Shown here in pieces: positions 44,701 to 53,217 of a stretch of DNA of 64,000 nucleotides. Source of the stretch: Trissonchulus latispiculum (Eukaryota; Nematoda; Enoplea; Enoplida; Ironidae); contig JASAND010017963.1 of NCBI GenBank assembly GCA_030248195.1, forward strand, positions 33,403-97,402, written 5' to 3'. The first letter of the stretch is position 1, and every line of letters starts with the position of its first letter. A model generated the notes under the pieces. That model worked only from the letters and a program-made list of their open reading frames with translations, did no database searches and was not told the origin of the DNA. Made by a program: the position numbers and the translations under genes.

Positions 44701-47407
44701 AGGCCATAGTGACCAATGGTCACTTCCATCGGTTTTCCATCGGCCATACCACATCAACTGGTAGCGAAAATGCTCTAAATTAATTCCTGGGAGAGTCTTA
44801 ATTGCAAAAATTCTTCAACTTCTGGGACCCCCCGCGTTGATTCTTTCTCTAGATCCTAATGTTTCACACATTAATGTCGGCTTTAAAGATGCAAAATTTG
44901 AAAAACAGGTGGAAAATGTGTTAATGGTGTGTAGTTATGGTTAAATAGTTAAATATTGGTTACACATTAAAATAATGTTTAAAATACTTATTAAATTGTT
45001 TAAAAATTAATTTTATTTTTGACGCAGTGACCCCAGTTCCTGACGCAATAAAATTTTTCCTGACGCAGCATTGGCGCAAATCGTGAAACCAAAAAAACCC
45101 TGTGCTCATTGAAACGAGCGTAGTCGATTTACTACATATGCCCCAACCAAAACGCCGAAAAACGCTGTTTTAGGCCATTTGACCAGTGGTCAATAGGGCC
45201 CCAAGGCCGTAGTGACCAGTGGTCACTTCCATCGGTTTCGGCAATATGCTCATTGAAACGAGCAATGTCGATTTACTACATATGCCCCAACCAAAACGCC
45301 GAAAAACGCTGTTTCAGGCCATTTGACCAGTGGTCACTAGGGCCCCAAGGCCGTAGTGACCAGTGGTCACTTCCATCAGTTTCGGCAATATGCTCATTGA
45401 AACGAGCGTAGTCGATTTACTACATATGCCCCAACGCCGAAAAACGCTGTTTATAGTGAGTCTTCCCAACTTTGACCCTTGGCGAGGAACCACGGGAGCC
45501 ATGCTGACCAGTGGTCACTTCGGGCGGTATCGGCAGTATGCTCATCGTTTTCAGCGACCCCGATTTACTATGTTTGGGTACCACCCCAAGGCCGAAAAAC
45601 GCCATTTTTAGTGACTTTTAGCTAGGCCATTTCTAGTAAAAGTGGGACTTAGAAACTTTTCGCCAAAACAGGTGAAATAATGCAAAGTTTGGGCCTATCT
45701 CCTGAAAGCTGCAGAGCGAAATTAAAAAATCCCCCTCGTTACTTTGTGTGCATTGGCCGAAATATTCAAATAAAATAAACCAAACCGATCTAGCTGCTAG
45801 CCTGTGAAAAAAAGTCCACCACAACCGAAGTGCCAAAATAGCGAAAGTCCGACTTTGGGGCCTTGGCAGTTGGCACAGAGCCAAAATTGGCCAGGTGCCA
45901 AAATGACCAAAAAAGGTAGCATGGGGGGATACTGTCTACCAACATATAACAGTAGTATTGGACAAAAATGCCCATAACGTTCCAACACTTCGCTAGAAAA
46001 TGCACTTCCGAAAAGCGTTATTCACCTAGAAAAAAAACCAAACGCAAACTAACTGTTGCCAAGTGCAAAAACTTGAAGTTTCGAATTCGAACCAAAAGTA
46101 TGGTGATACTTGTAGTACTACTCGAGTACTTTACGATGGTAACATTTTTACCCCTCCCGAACCTCTAATTAGCTGGCACCAGGCCAACACGGTCTCCAGG
46201 GGGCCGCGCAAACGCCTTTACACCCATATTATGTAGGGGCGCTCTACATAATACCTGTACACAACCACAGTCTTTATTGGAATGAAAACTGGCCAGCAGT
46301 AGAATAAAGAAAATCAGAAGGACAAACATAATCAAAGACATGAGGCGAATCAAACTACGGGCATTCCAATTACCAGCAAAGACGCCCGGCTTATTCACCC
46401 TGTATGATGTTGGTCTACGAAAAGAAACAACAATTAACAGTATATAATTTTTGTATTACTGAAAAAAGTTTGAAGTGAACAGCTATCAGTAGAGGCCGAA
46501 CCGCGGGCCATAATGCAGGCCTCTAGTACTCAGCAAACAAACAAAATAAAGTGTGTGATTTTTCACAAAAAATCAAAGAAATAAGCATAAGAAAAACGTT
46601 CAAAAAATATCCGGACGGAAGAACTGTAACTGTGCCAGCCAGACTTTTTTATCAAATTTTAACGAAATATAGATAAGTTAAATGCAGTGCAAAAGCATTA
46701 CATATAACAAAAACTGCCAAACTTATCAAACACAGAAGAAACTTCACGTGCAGCAGTTAAAAACTGGAATTTATATATAAGCGCACTGCAAGAGTTGTAT
46801 GTTTTGTGTATGCCTGCAACAATTGTAAAGCTTTTTCGACAACGCTGGCAGGGCTTCTGACAGAAGCTGCCTAAAAGAACTTGTCAACTTCGAATAACTC
46901 AAAGCTTTCATTTTTTTTAGTTAACAGGTTCTGACGATAAGAATAAAATTGAGGCAAAACTCAAGATTACATAACATTACGTATTTGTGCTTTCATGACT
47001 TTGCAATAATTATAAGCACAAGTAATTAGAAAGAAATACTAAACGAAAACGACAAAATCACCAGCCGTTAATCTGTGGGAAAACCAACATAGCAGGGAAT
47101 CCTAATTTTCACTCTTATTAACAGCTTTACAGTAATTTATAAAGTGACAGTCAATGAAAAGGATACACAACATATATATACATAATTACGTAGTGAATTA
47201 TATACCTTCTGACAGCAGAAGCCCAATCTTTCATAAAGGTGATATGTGGTAGACCGAGACCACTCTCAGTGCTGGAGTCGCTGAGCCCTCCTTGCTGACT
47301 AGGAGATTCGTTGAGCAAGGGCCGGCTAAGCTCAAGGCTTACATCCCCACCGCGAAGTCTATGGGAAAAAGGTGACGCTCTACTAGAGAAATCCAGACCT
47401 ATATCCT
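35561..47407 (-). CDS. CANT1: Soluble calcium-activated nucleotidase 1 (apyrase), nine exons seen
   Basis: The product is a Ca2+-dependent nucleoside diphosphatase of the CANT1 apyrase family, a type II membrane or secreted ER/Golgi enzyme that cleaves UDP and GDP made by glycosyltransferases. Exons: 47407-47206, 46414-46255, 42593-42384, 41627-41494, 40858-40734, 40345-40199, 39987-39877, 36060-35953, 35715-35561. All junctions have GT donors and AG acceptors and keep phase. From the in-frame ATG at 47234 the protein has 392 residues, close to the human 401. A short N-terminal tail is followed by one transmembrane helix (exon 2) and the beta-propeller with family blocks [93 protein letters not shown] and the C-terminal GIEFV. 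The first exon is open upstream of 47234 to an acceptor-like site, so the N-terminus could be longer. Introns are full of mobile DNA. Confidence 0.93.
35953..36060 (-). CDS. CANT1: CANT1 penultimate exon
   Basis: It encodes the strand running from [11 protein letters not shown] to [11 protein letters not shown]. The donor is CCAG|GTAAGA and the acceptor is 'ttgtttag'. Confidence 0.92.
36165..37031. mobile_element. Inverted-repeat element with doubled termini, copy 2 (CANT1 intron)
   Basis: The outer ends are perfect reverse complements, 'cccgattgcaccaaatg' and 'catttggtgcaatcggg'. A second copy of the box lies about 85 bases inside each end ('gcattgcaccaagtt' near 36250 and 'attttggtgcaac' near 36942). 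Between them are repeated 'ttaaaatctaatta' blocks. It shares architecture with 33829-34483, but the inner units differ. No target duplication was obvious. Confidence 0.8.
37295..38628. mobile_element. 1334-bp near-perfect palindrome (mariner-type foldback), TA TSD
   Basis: The arms 37295-37935 and 37987-38628 (641 and 642 bp) are nearly perfect reverse complements around a 51-base loop. The ends are 'aagtctgaccaaaaaatg' and its complement, flanked by TA on both sides. Comparison with MITE copy B shows that the TA was duplicated on insertion. Short frames in the arms mirror one another and are not genes. The arm identity suggests recent origin or strong conversion. Confidence 0.9.
39071..39565 (-). 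pseudogene. Reverse transcriptase fragment (YMDD box and thumb)
   Basis: The 164-codon frame begins just before YMDDLTVFN, a YxDD catalytic box. It continues with [11 protein letters not shown], a LDIEI strand, [20 protein letters not shown] and a basic helical C-terminus ([12 protein letters not shown]). This order matches the C-terminal palm and thumb of reverse transcriptases from invertebrate retroelements with 'YDKRDDFNF...NFPH' type blocks. The fingers and N-terminal palm are absent. The segment is much richer in A and T than its flanks. It lies within an insertion (about 38698-39590) that splits MITE copy C. The element class is not determined. Confidence 0.6.
39877..39987 (-). CDS. 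CANT1: CANT1 exon 7 of those seen
   Basis: It encodes [20 protein letters not shown] and ends in ADETRG, where the codon is split G|GC. The donor is G|GTCAGT and the acceptor is 'cttgtttag'. Confidence 0.92.
40199..40345 (-). CDS. CANT1: CANT1 exon 6 of those seen
   Basis: It encodes GKEWTTTSG through [11 protein letters not shown]. The donor is CCAG|GTAATG and the acceptor is 'actttttag'. Confidence 0.92.
40734..40858 (-). CDS. CANT1: CANT1 exon 5 of those seen
   Basis: It encodes [16 protein letters not shown], then [10 protein letters not shown] and LYVGGLG. The donor is CTAG|GTGAGC and the acceptor is 'cccttatttag'. Confidence 0.92.
41494..41627 (-). CDS. CANT1: CANT1 exon 4 of those seen
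   Basis: It encodes [23 protein letters not shown] and [10 protein letters not shown]. The Glu of SMELSDL is the position expected to help bind Ca2+ in this family. The donor is TATCG|GTCAGT. Confidence 0.92.
41699..42075. mobile_element. Inverted-repeat element in a CANT1 intron
   Basis: The ends 'ctgggcttattctag' and 'ctagagtaagcccag' are near reverse complements, each followed by a G or C run. The interior has 'ggcttcgccgga' and 'tttagtcgatttttgcc', also present in an incomplete copy at 57985-58345 and, in part, at 44155-44290. No target duplication was identified. Confidence 0.7.
42384..42593 (-). CDS. CANT1: CANT1 exon 3 of those seen
   Basis: It encodes [30 protein letters not shown] and [10 protein letters not shown]. 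Both boundaries are phase 0; the donor is CAG|GTATAT. It contains the first propeller strand and the conserved TDLD acids. Confidence 0.92.
43261..44066. mobile_element. 806-bp element with ~180-bp terminal inverted repeats (CANT1 intron)
   Basis: The ends 'acaagaaagtaaaatgctcc' and the complement of 'ggagcatattactttcttgt' start inverted repeats of about 180 bases. These include 'gtggtgaggttgcgaa', 'gaggactagcttt', 'atggggctaggttc' and 'gggcacagcgtcgcc'. The AT-rich centre (about 43455-43880) codes for nothing. Target duplication not resolved. Confidence 0.8.
44390..45610. repeat. Tandem repeat, ~144-bp unit with palindromic tgaccagtggtca cores
   Basis: Seven or so units share 'ggccccaaggccgtag', 'acttccatcggtttcggca', 'atgctcattgaaacgagcg', 'tcgatttactacatatgcc' and 'cgccgaaaaacgctgttt'. 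Each unit has two copies of tgaccagtggtca or close variants, about 34 bases apart; ten such cores occur between 44447 and 45520. The spacing 45178 to 45322 and 45212 to 45355 gives the period. Between about 44740 and 45096 the array is broken by a fragment ending 'aaaaaaaccctg', a relative of the element at 54217-55009. It lies in a CANT1 intron. Confidence 0.85.
46255..46414 (-). CDS. CANT1: CANT1 exon 2 of those seen, signal anchor
   Basis: It encodes a basic stretch and then the hydrophobic segment [20 protein letters not shown], the single transmembrane helix of this type II protein, and ends in CGCVQ. The donor is CAG|GTATTA and the acceptor is 'tcttttcgtag'. Alignment to relatives is weak here, as expected for this region, but phase and topology fit. 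Confidence 0.8.
47206..47407 (-). CDS. CANT1: CANT1 first exon seen, N-terminal tail
   Basis: The frame is open throughout, and the exon ends AG|GTATAT in the phase needed by the next exon. An in-frame ATG at 47234 gives [10 protein letters not shown] and a total protein of 392 residues. Upstream of it, Ser-rich sequence such as [12 protein letters not shown] may be coding, with the start in an unseen exon, or 5' UTR. The acceptor-like 'tgtttctag' favours an upstream exon. Confidence 0.65.
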
Positions 47408-47509
47408 CTAGAAACAAACAATATTTGGATGTGGTAAAATTTCAACAAAGATCCTGTGTGAAACGAAAATAAAGCTTCGTCAAAACACCAACAATGAATA
47501 TATAACACA

Positions 47510-48120
47510 TGTTGTTGTTGTTATTGCCGGGCCACACAGCCAAGAGGCTATATGAGGGCGCTAACCTTTGTCTATCCCCATCAGTCATAGCTAATATGAC
47601 TCTCGCTACGTCGCCTAAATGCTGTCCCACAATGGGAAGCTGGAGCAGACACCTTGTTGGCCTTTTGGCTCCGGTAGTAAGACATGCATTCATATGCAAG
47701 GTAGAGGAGCACAGCATCTTTCCACACTCCAAGCCCCTAACGCAGATGGGCTGGGATCAGAGACAAACCCGGAAAGTTGTGTGATCCATTTTGACTACAT
47801 GACCCGTTTGCACCCAACACTCCCACACAGGAGGTAGGCGGAACACATTGCAGAAGTGCAGGTATATATCCCAAGGAGGGTACCTTCCACCGGGAACTCC
47901 ACGCTTGACGATAAGTGGATTAAGGATTCTTTAGCATGCGCTGCCCCCAGCAAGGAAGCACACGGGCCCACCAATTTAACGCCTCATCCGACCGGCGGAG
48001 AAGTGACCTAAGTTTCTTGCTCAAGGAAACAATGTAAGTCATTATGGCTAAGGTGGGAATCGAACATCAAACCTTTCGATACTAAGTTCAACGCCTGAGC
48101 CATTCAGCCACACGGTCACT
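47510..48120 (-). mobile_element. tRNA-derived SINE, ~610 bp, (AAC)n tail
   Basis: Read on the minus strand it starts with a tRNA-like head. Box A is 'tggctgaatggctcagg' and box B is 'gttcgattccc' at 48055-48066. The motif 'ccttgagcaagaaact' follows, similar to the motif in the other SINE here and in SINEs of several animals. It ends in 'aataacaacaacaaca'. The two frames inside are not genes. A target duplication is not clear. Confidence 0.8.
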
Positions 48121-48263
48121 ATGATTGACACATACTGCACGTTAATGCAGCGCGGGGGCTTTATTTCTTTAAAGATTAAAATGGTCGGATTAAATGGATT
48201 AAAAATAAACCGGATTAAAATTTTAATAGTTATTTCTTATTGGATTATAGGTATTATATATAG

Positions 48264-48345
48264 CTACAACTATATATATATATGTATGTGTATATATATA
48301 TATATCTATGTATCTATGTATATATATCTATCTATGTATATATAG
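48264..48345 (+). repeat. (TA)n/(TATC)n microsatellite
   Basis: An imperfect run of tatata, tatgta and tatcta units. Flanks on both sides repeat 'ggattaaa' about ten times (48165-48545), forming a second low-complexity layer. Confidence 0.85.
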
Positions 48346-48799
48346 CTTATAGCCATTATTGGATTAAATGGATTAAACAGATTAAAATGATATAACTCGT
48401 TTAATCCGGTGGTTTTTAATCCACGGCTTAAACTAGTTATTTATAATACGCTTAATCCCCATTAAAGAAACAGCTATTAAAACTAGCTGAAAATACACAA
48501 GACGGATTAAACGGATTAAAATTAATCTGTAAAGACACAGCGATTAAAGGGGGGGGGGGAGGTCGCCGGGTCGGGTACCAAATTTATTATCACCGATTTC
48601 GCTCATTTTTGGGTATAATATATACCCCATATGTGTCCAAAAACAAGACAGATTTTTAGAGTCCAATGTTAATTCAGTTAAGAGATATTGTAGTTCAAAT
48701 CCCTGCCATTTAGTATTTACGCCAGAATGCCTCGCTGGGCTTCGAAGTCGTGTGTACACATAGGACGACAAAAGACTACGGCATAGCCAATACATCAAA

Positions 48800-49350
48800 T
48801 TAAAGCATCTATCTGTGGCTATTTAATGCTGTACAAATGATAACGATACGCCAAGTAGCTGGCAAGTAACGGTGCTTGAAAGATTTGCTCAAGCTAATCC
48901 CGACTGTAATTTACTTCAAACCTTAACGCGCTGTAACGTTCTCACACTGCTTTGTAGAGACTTGGTGCAAGAAGATAAAATGTTCAGGACATCAAGAGCT
49001 TTAATTTGATATAAAGTCTGGCTATATTTGGAAAATTTTAAAAATTCGCCATTATTTGCTGTAAGCCTACGTCATCGCAATGAGGCATGCATCCACAGTT
49101 AACCACCAGCAATTGTAGTCAAACTTAGCACACATCTTCACACGCATCATATGTGCAAAATTTTACTTAACATTTAGTTAGCTATCGCAGTTAAGGTTCC
49201 AAACAGTCTGCGGTTTTCTGTGCCAGCAAATACAAACTATATTTTCGTTGACACGAAACCCTATTCCTAAAAGCATAAAGCATTTTTAGAAAATTGTTAC
49301 ATCATGAAGTGTTCAGCTAAACCAGCTATGGAAATTTCAACAGTTGTTCA
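48800..49350. other. Unassigned stretch
   Basis: I see no gene, splice-bounded frame or repeat pair here. It may be intergenic DNA or an upstream intron of CANT1. Confidence 0.3.
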
Positions 49351-49351
49351 T

Positions 49352-49543
49352 TCTTAGAAGTTCCAGTGGAAACTGCAGGAATTAGATACAACAGGTGCAG
49401 GAAATATACAGGTTTTGTCATGGTAATGTCTCCAGGACAGTTTCTTTCCTTTCAGTGGAGATACTTTAGTACAATTGACTATATACAAGTTAGACCAGTA
49501 CTTATTACAAAAGAAACCTGTAGTTTCTAATGGTTTAAGGTCG
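49352..49543. mobile_element. Short inverted-repeat element, relative of 26715-27445
   Basis: The left end 'cttagaagttccagtggaaa' and the inner 'ctgcaggaatta' match the terminus of the 26715-27445 element. The right side has the complement 'gaaacctgtagtttct'. It is about 190 bp and codes for nothing. Confidence 0.5.
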
Positions 49544-49685
49544 CGCTTCCCTTACATTCAGTCCGATTTGCAAATGAATAACTTACGCAATACTGAGAGT
49601 TATGAATTGAGCACATATCAATTGAAGTTCTACATCTTCTCCGTCGATTGGTGACATTGAAACGTGTCTGTCTACCTAGTTTGTA

Positions 49686-50949
49686 TAGGGTTGTGCCGTT
49701 AAGAAATTTCTCGGGCCGGGCTCGGGCTCGGGCCAACCAACCTCCTCGGGCCGGGCTTCGGGCCGGGCTGGTCCGGCCCGAGCCCGGCCCGAAGCCCGAG
49801 GCCCGCTTCACGGCCCGAGCCCGAAGCCCGATTCACGGCCCGAGCGGCCCGAGGAGCCCGAGCGGCCCGAAGAGCCCGAACGGCCCGAGCGGCCCGAGTG
49901 CGGCTCGAGCAGCCCAAGTGGCCCAAATATAGCCCGACAGGTGCGGAGAGGCCCAAAAATGGCTCAAATTACATCCAGTTTGCCGAGCAGTTTTATTACC
50001 TATGTATTACGCATCGGTAAACACAAAATGAAATTTCATGGTTCGATTAGCTGTCACTTCAGTGCAACATTAGCTATTGTTAGAAGCTTTTCATTTCATA
50101 ATTTTCAGATAATGCTCTGAGCATTAATTTGTGACCACACACTGGAGCTATAAAGTTTATGTATCTTGTAGATTGTAAGTAAGATTTTCGGTTAAGTATT
50201 GAATCTTCCAAAAAAAATAAAAATAAATCATCACACAGCTTACATTTAGCAAATTTAAACACATAATTGACCACTGACTAAAAAGTGGAAAGTTGGCAAA
50301 GCTTTACTTGTTAGCTTCCTTGTACCAAACCAGGGGTTGTCTCGTAGCAGAGTACCAAAATAGTTACTTTTGTATCATACAAATGTTTGTTAGAAGACAA
50401 TTTGCCGCTAACTAATCCATAACTTTTTGCAGAATGCAGGTAGAGAAAACCTCTATAAAGTTTAGCATTTCGCAATCTGCTTGCTAATTTGGATAGTAGA
50501 ATTATGTTCTAAACTTGTGTATATATAGTTTGCATCAAATGTATCAATTCATGTCAAGAAAATGTATCAATTCAAATATGTATGCATGTATGCGTATTGC
50601 GTGTATAAGCACCGAAGAAGACAAAACAGTGTGTGAACAAAGGAAGCCACGCCACAAGTCGCAACGAAAAAAATCAATATTTTTCAGCAATGACAAACTA
50701 CTCAAATAGCCCGGAAAGCCCGATAGGCCCGAGCGGCCCGATAGGCCCGAGCGGCCCGAGTGGCCCGAATGGCCCGAACGGCCCGAGTGGCCCGAACGGC
50801 CCGAGTCGGGCCGGGCTCAACCGAGAACTCGGGCCGGGCTCGGGCCGGGCCGTCTCATTAAAAAACTCGGGCCGGGCCGGTATCGGGCCAGCCCGAGCCC
50901 GAGCCCGGCCCGAGCCCGAAGCCCGCTTCACGGCCCTGGCACAACCCTA
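49686..50949. mobile_element. hAT-like element with GC-rich (cccgag/cggcccgag)n ends, 8-bp TSD
   Basis: The ends 'tagggttgtgcc' and 'ggcacaaccc ta' are perfect inverted repeats, flanked by AGTTTGTA at 49678-49685 and 50950-50957. About 210-240 bases at each end are arrays of cggcccgag-type 6-9-mers. The middle 770 bases are AT-rich. The long GC frames (Gly-Pro-Ser repeats) are translated repeats, not proteins. No transposase was seen. Confidence 0.92.
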
Positions 50950-50957
50950 AGTTTGTA

Positions 50958-52980
50958 TTGGTTGCAAATTTACCAAGCGTAGCCACAATTAATGACCAAA
51001 ATTTATGAAAAAGTTTTACGCAAAAACAAAATGGTCGTATCCATTGGTTTCGGAGATAATTTGTGAGGGACGGTTTTTTTGATTTTGTCAAAATGTCGTT
51101 TCAGTATATATGCAGAAATTGAGCATTTTTTCAAATTTCACGTTTTAGCCAACTTTGAAAAATCATTGCTCTTGACTGGAGTCTCACAGCACAAAATAAA
51201 AAATCGACCCGGGCAAATTGTCCGAAGAAGCAGCGTGCAAAATACTGTTCAGATCCACCCATTGGTTGTGGAGCAATCTTCGGTCAAAGCTTTTTGGCCG
51301 CCATTTGACAAATCATTTATTCCGCCAGAACTTTAGACTGATTTAGTGTACAGGGCTCCAATTTAGCCCAACTTGTGCAACTTTCGAAGCTCTTTGAGTA
51401 TAAACTTATCAATGACAGCGGTCTGCAGCTGTACCAATTCGACAAAATTTGTTTTCAGCAAAAGCACGTCAAACACAATCAAATTTTCGAACAAAAATTC
51501 TTCAAAAATTCACTGTTGAAAAACAATGAAGGCTAGAGACTATGTCTAAAAGCTGTAGAGAACATAAGCTATAAAATGATCATAGTAGCTGGTCATAATT
51601 TTCTGCGTACAGTTCTAGAAATTCAAATTTCTGTTTCTCACTGTACATGTATGTTATCATTTTTGGCTGGTGCTTTTTCAGGAAGTTTATCATCATACCC
51701 GATGTATTTTCTGAGTTTGTCGACAAAAATCTGGTAGCGGCAGCTCCGCCCTGCACAACTCTTGTCAAAATATATACAGGCATGTTAGTACAAAAAACTC
51801 TTCTAAATGTCACTACTTGAAGCTTTGGAAGAAAATACAAATTACTATTACCGAAAACTGACCGCACAGACTCGTTTCAGGGTATTTTAATTTTGAAGAC
51901 ATTTTTTTCAGGGAGGTTTTTTGCAAGAGTATTTTTGGCCCATTATCAGGAAAAACTCACAAATGCCTGGATTTAGGATAAAATGGACATTGTTAGGAAA
52001 AAATCACTGGGCAAAACCGGGGAAATTTTAGTTTCTTACGAAAAAATTGGGCAGCCACAGATCCAGTCCACAATAATAATTTACCTACCAAACAGCTAGA
52101 GAGTAGGCTTTCCCCTAACTAAGAACTTTAACCTTCGGAAGATGCTCAATATTCTATTCTAACAGTGAATATATCCAAACTAAGGGGACGCTAACTCCTT
52201 ATCCGAACAGAACAAGCTTTTACTTATTTCACGTTTAACCACCACACAGCTCACCCTCAGCAAAAATCGGCACTACTACTTATTAGAGGACTACAAGCTG
52301 CGATATGGACTAAAGAGCTGAAGCAAGAACTGAAACCGAAAATGGGGGAGATAGAACTTACTAGACATTACTAGACAAGGCATTACTGCAGGGTTACAGT
52401 GGGAATTCCAAAATTTTTGGTAATTGATATCTTTTAATTTTCCGAAATCTAACACTAACTTATCCGTTTTCGCAAAATTTTGCTGCTTTTTTATCCTAAG
52501 AAGAGATGCCCTAACTGCAAAGGCCCCCCTGGCGCAGCTGCTGCCTAGGTAACCAGCAATAGACAAGTGAGACTACACGGAAAATGATCTGCTTCCGACC
52601 ACACAATATCTAAGCAGCAGGTAACCAATTTCCTACACAACTTTTCACAAAAGGAAAATATTTATTGGAACAACAAAAGCAGCAACAAGAAAAACAAGTA
52701 TAATATTAAACAACAATAAACAATTCCTCATCTAAAATGTCCAAAATAATATTACAAATTCCTAACACAGTTCAAAGATCAAACTATATTTTCTTCAGGT
52801 CGCAATGCATGTACGTATGTATGCTATAATTATTGGAGGATATTACTCGGCCAGAATAGAACCTTAATCTGTCAAAAATGGGTCAATTAAAAACGTATTT
52901 ATCACTAAACTCGCTCCCAAAATCAATAAAAATAGATGTGTCCAATCCAAGCTAAACTGCAACAGACATATTCGAAGAAT
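50958..52980. other. Intergenic stretch between the hAT-like element and UTP14
   Basis: No gene was recognised. A minus-strand AATAAA at 52670-52675 lies about 310 bases beyond the UTP14 stop and is a candidate poly(A) signal. The first CANT1 exon could also lie here, but I could not identify it. Confidence 0.35.
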
Positions 52981-52986
52981 AACTAT

Positions 52987-53217
52987 TTAGTCGCTCTCTT
53001 CTTCACTAGTGTCAACCAGGACTCCTTTTTTAGCTCTACGCTTGGTGAGGACCAAGTCTTTCTGAATAGGAGCAATCACAGCACCACGTTTGGCCAACAC
53101 TGAAGGCTGAACCAGTTTCTTGTGTACCAGGGACGGGTTCCATTCAGGTCCAAGGGGCTGACGAATGCTGGCTTCATAGTCCTCCACAGAGGTGAATGGA
53201 AACGGAACATCATCAAC
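52987..53217 (-). CDS. UTP14: UTP14 terminal exon
   Basis: It encodes VDDVPFPFTS, the block SIRQPLGPEWNP and a basic tail ending EESD. The acceptor is 'tgctgtttttcag'; the boundary is phase 0. Confidence 0.92.
   Translation of the reverse strand, partial: VDDVPFPFTSVEDYEASIRQPLGPEWNPSLVHKKLVQPSVLAKRGAVIAPIQKDLVLTKRRAKKGVLVDTSEEESD

Noticed and set aside
49648..50950. Gly/Pro/Ser-repeat frames resembling collagen
   Set aside because: They come from cggcccgag arrays inside a transposon bounded by TIRs and an 8-bp duplication.
52291..52566. 91-codon minus-strand frame as the missing first CANT1 exon
   Set aside because: No hydrophobic or family match and no donor in the required phase was evident.
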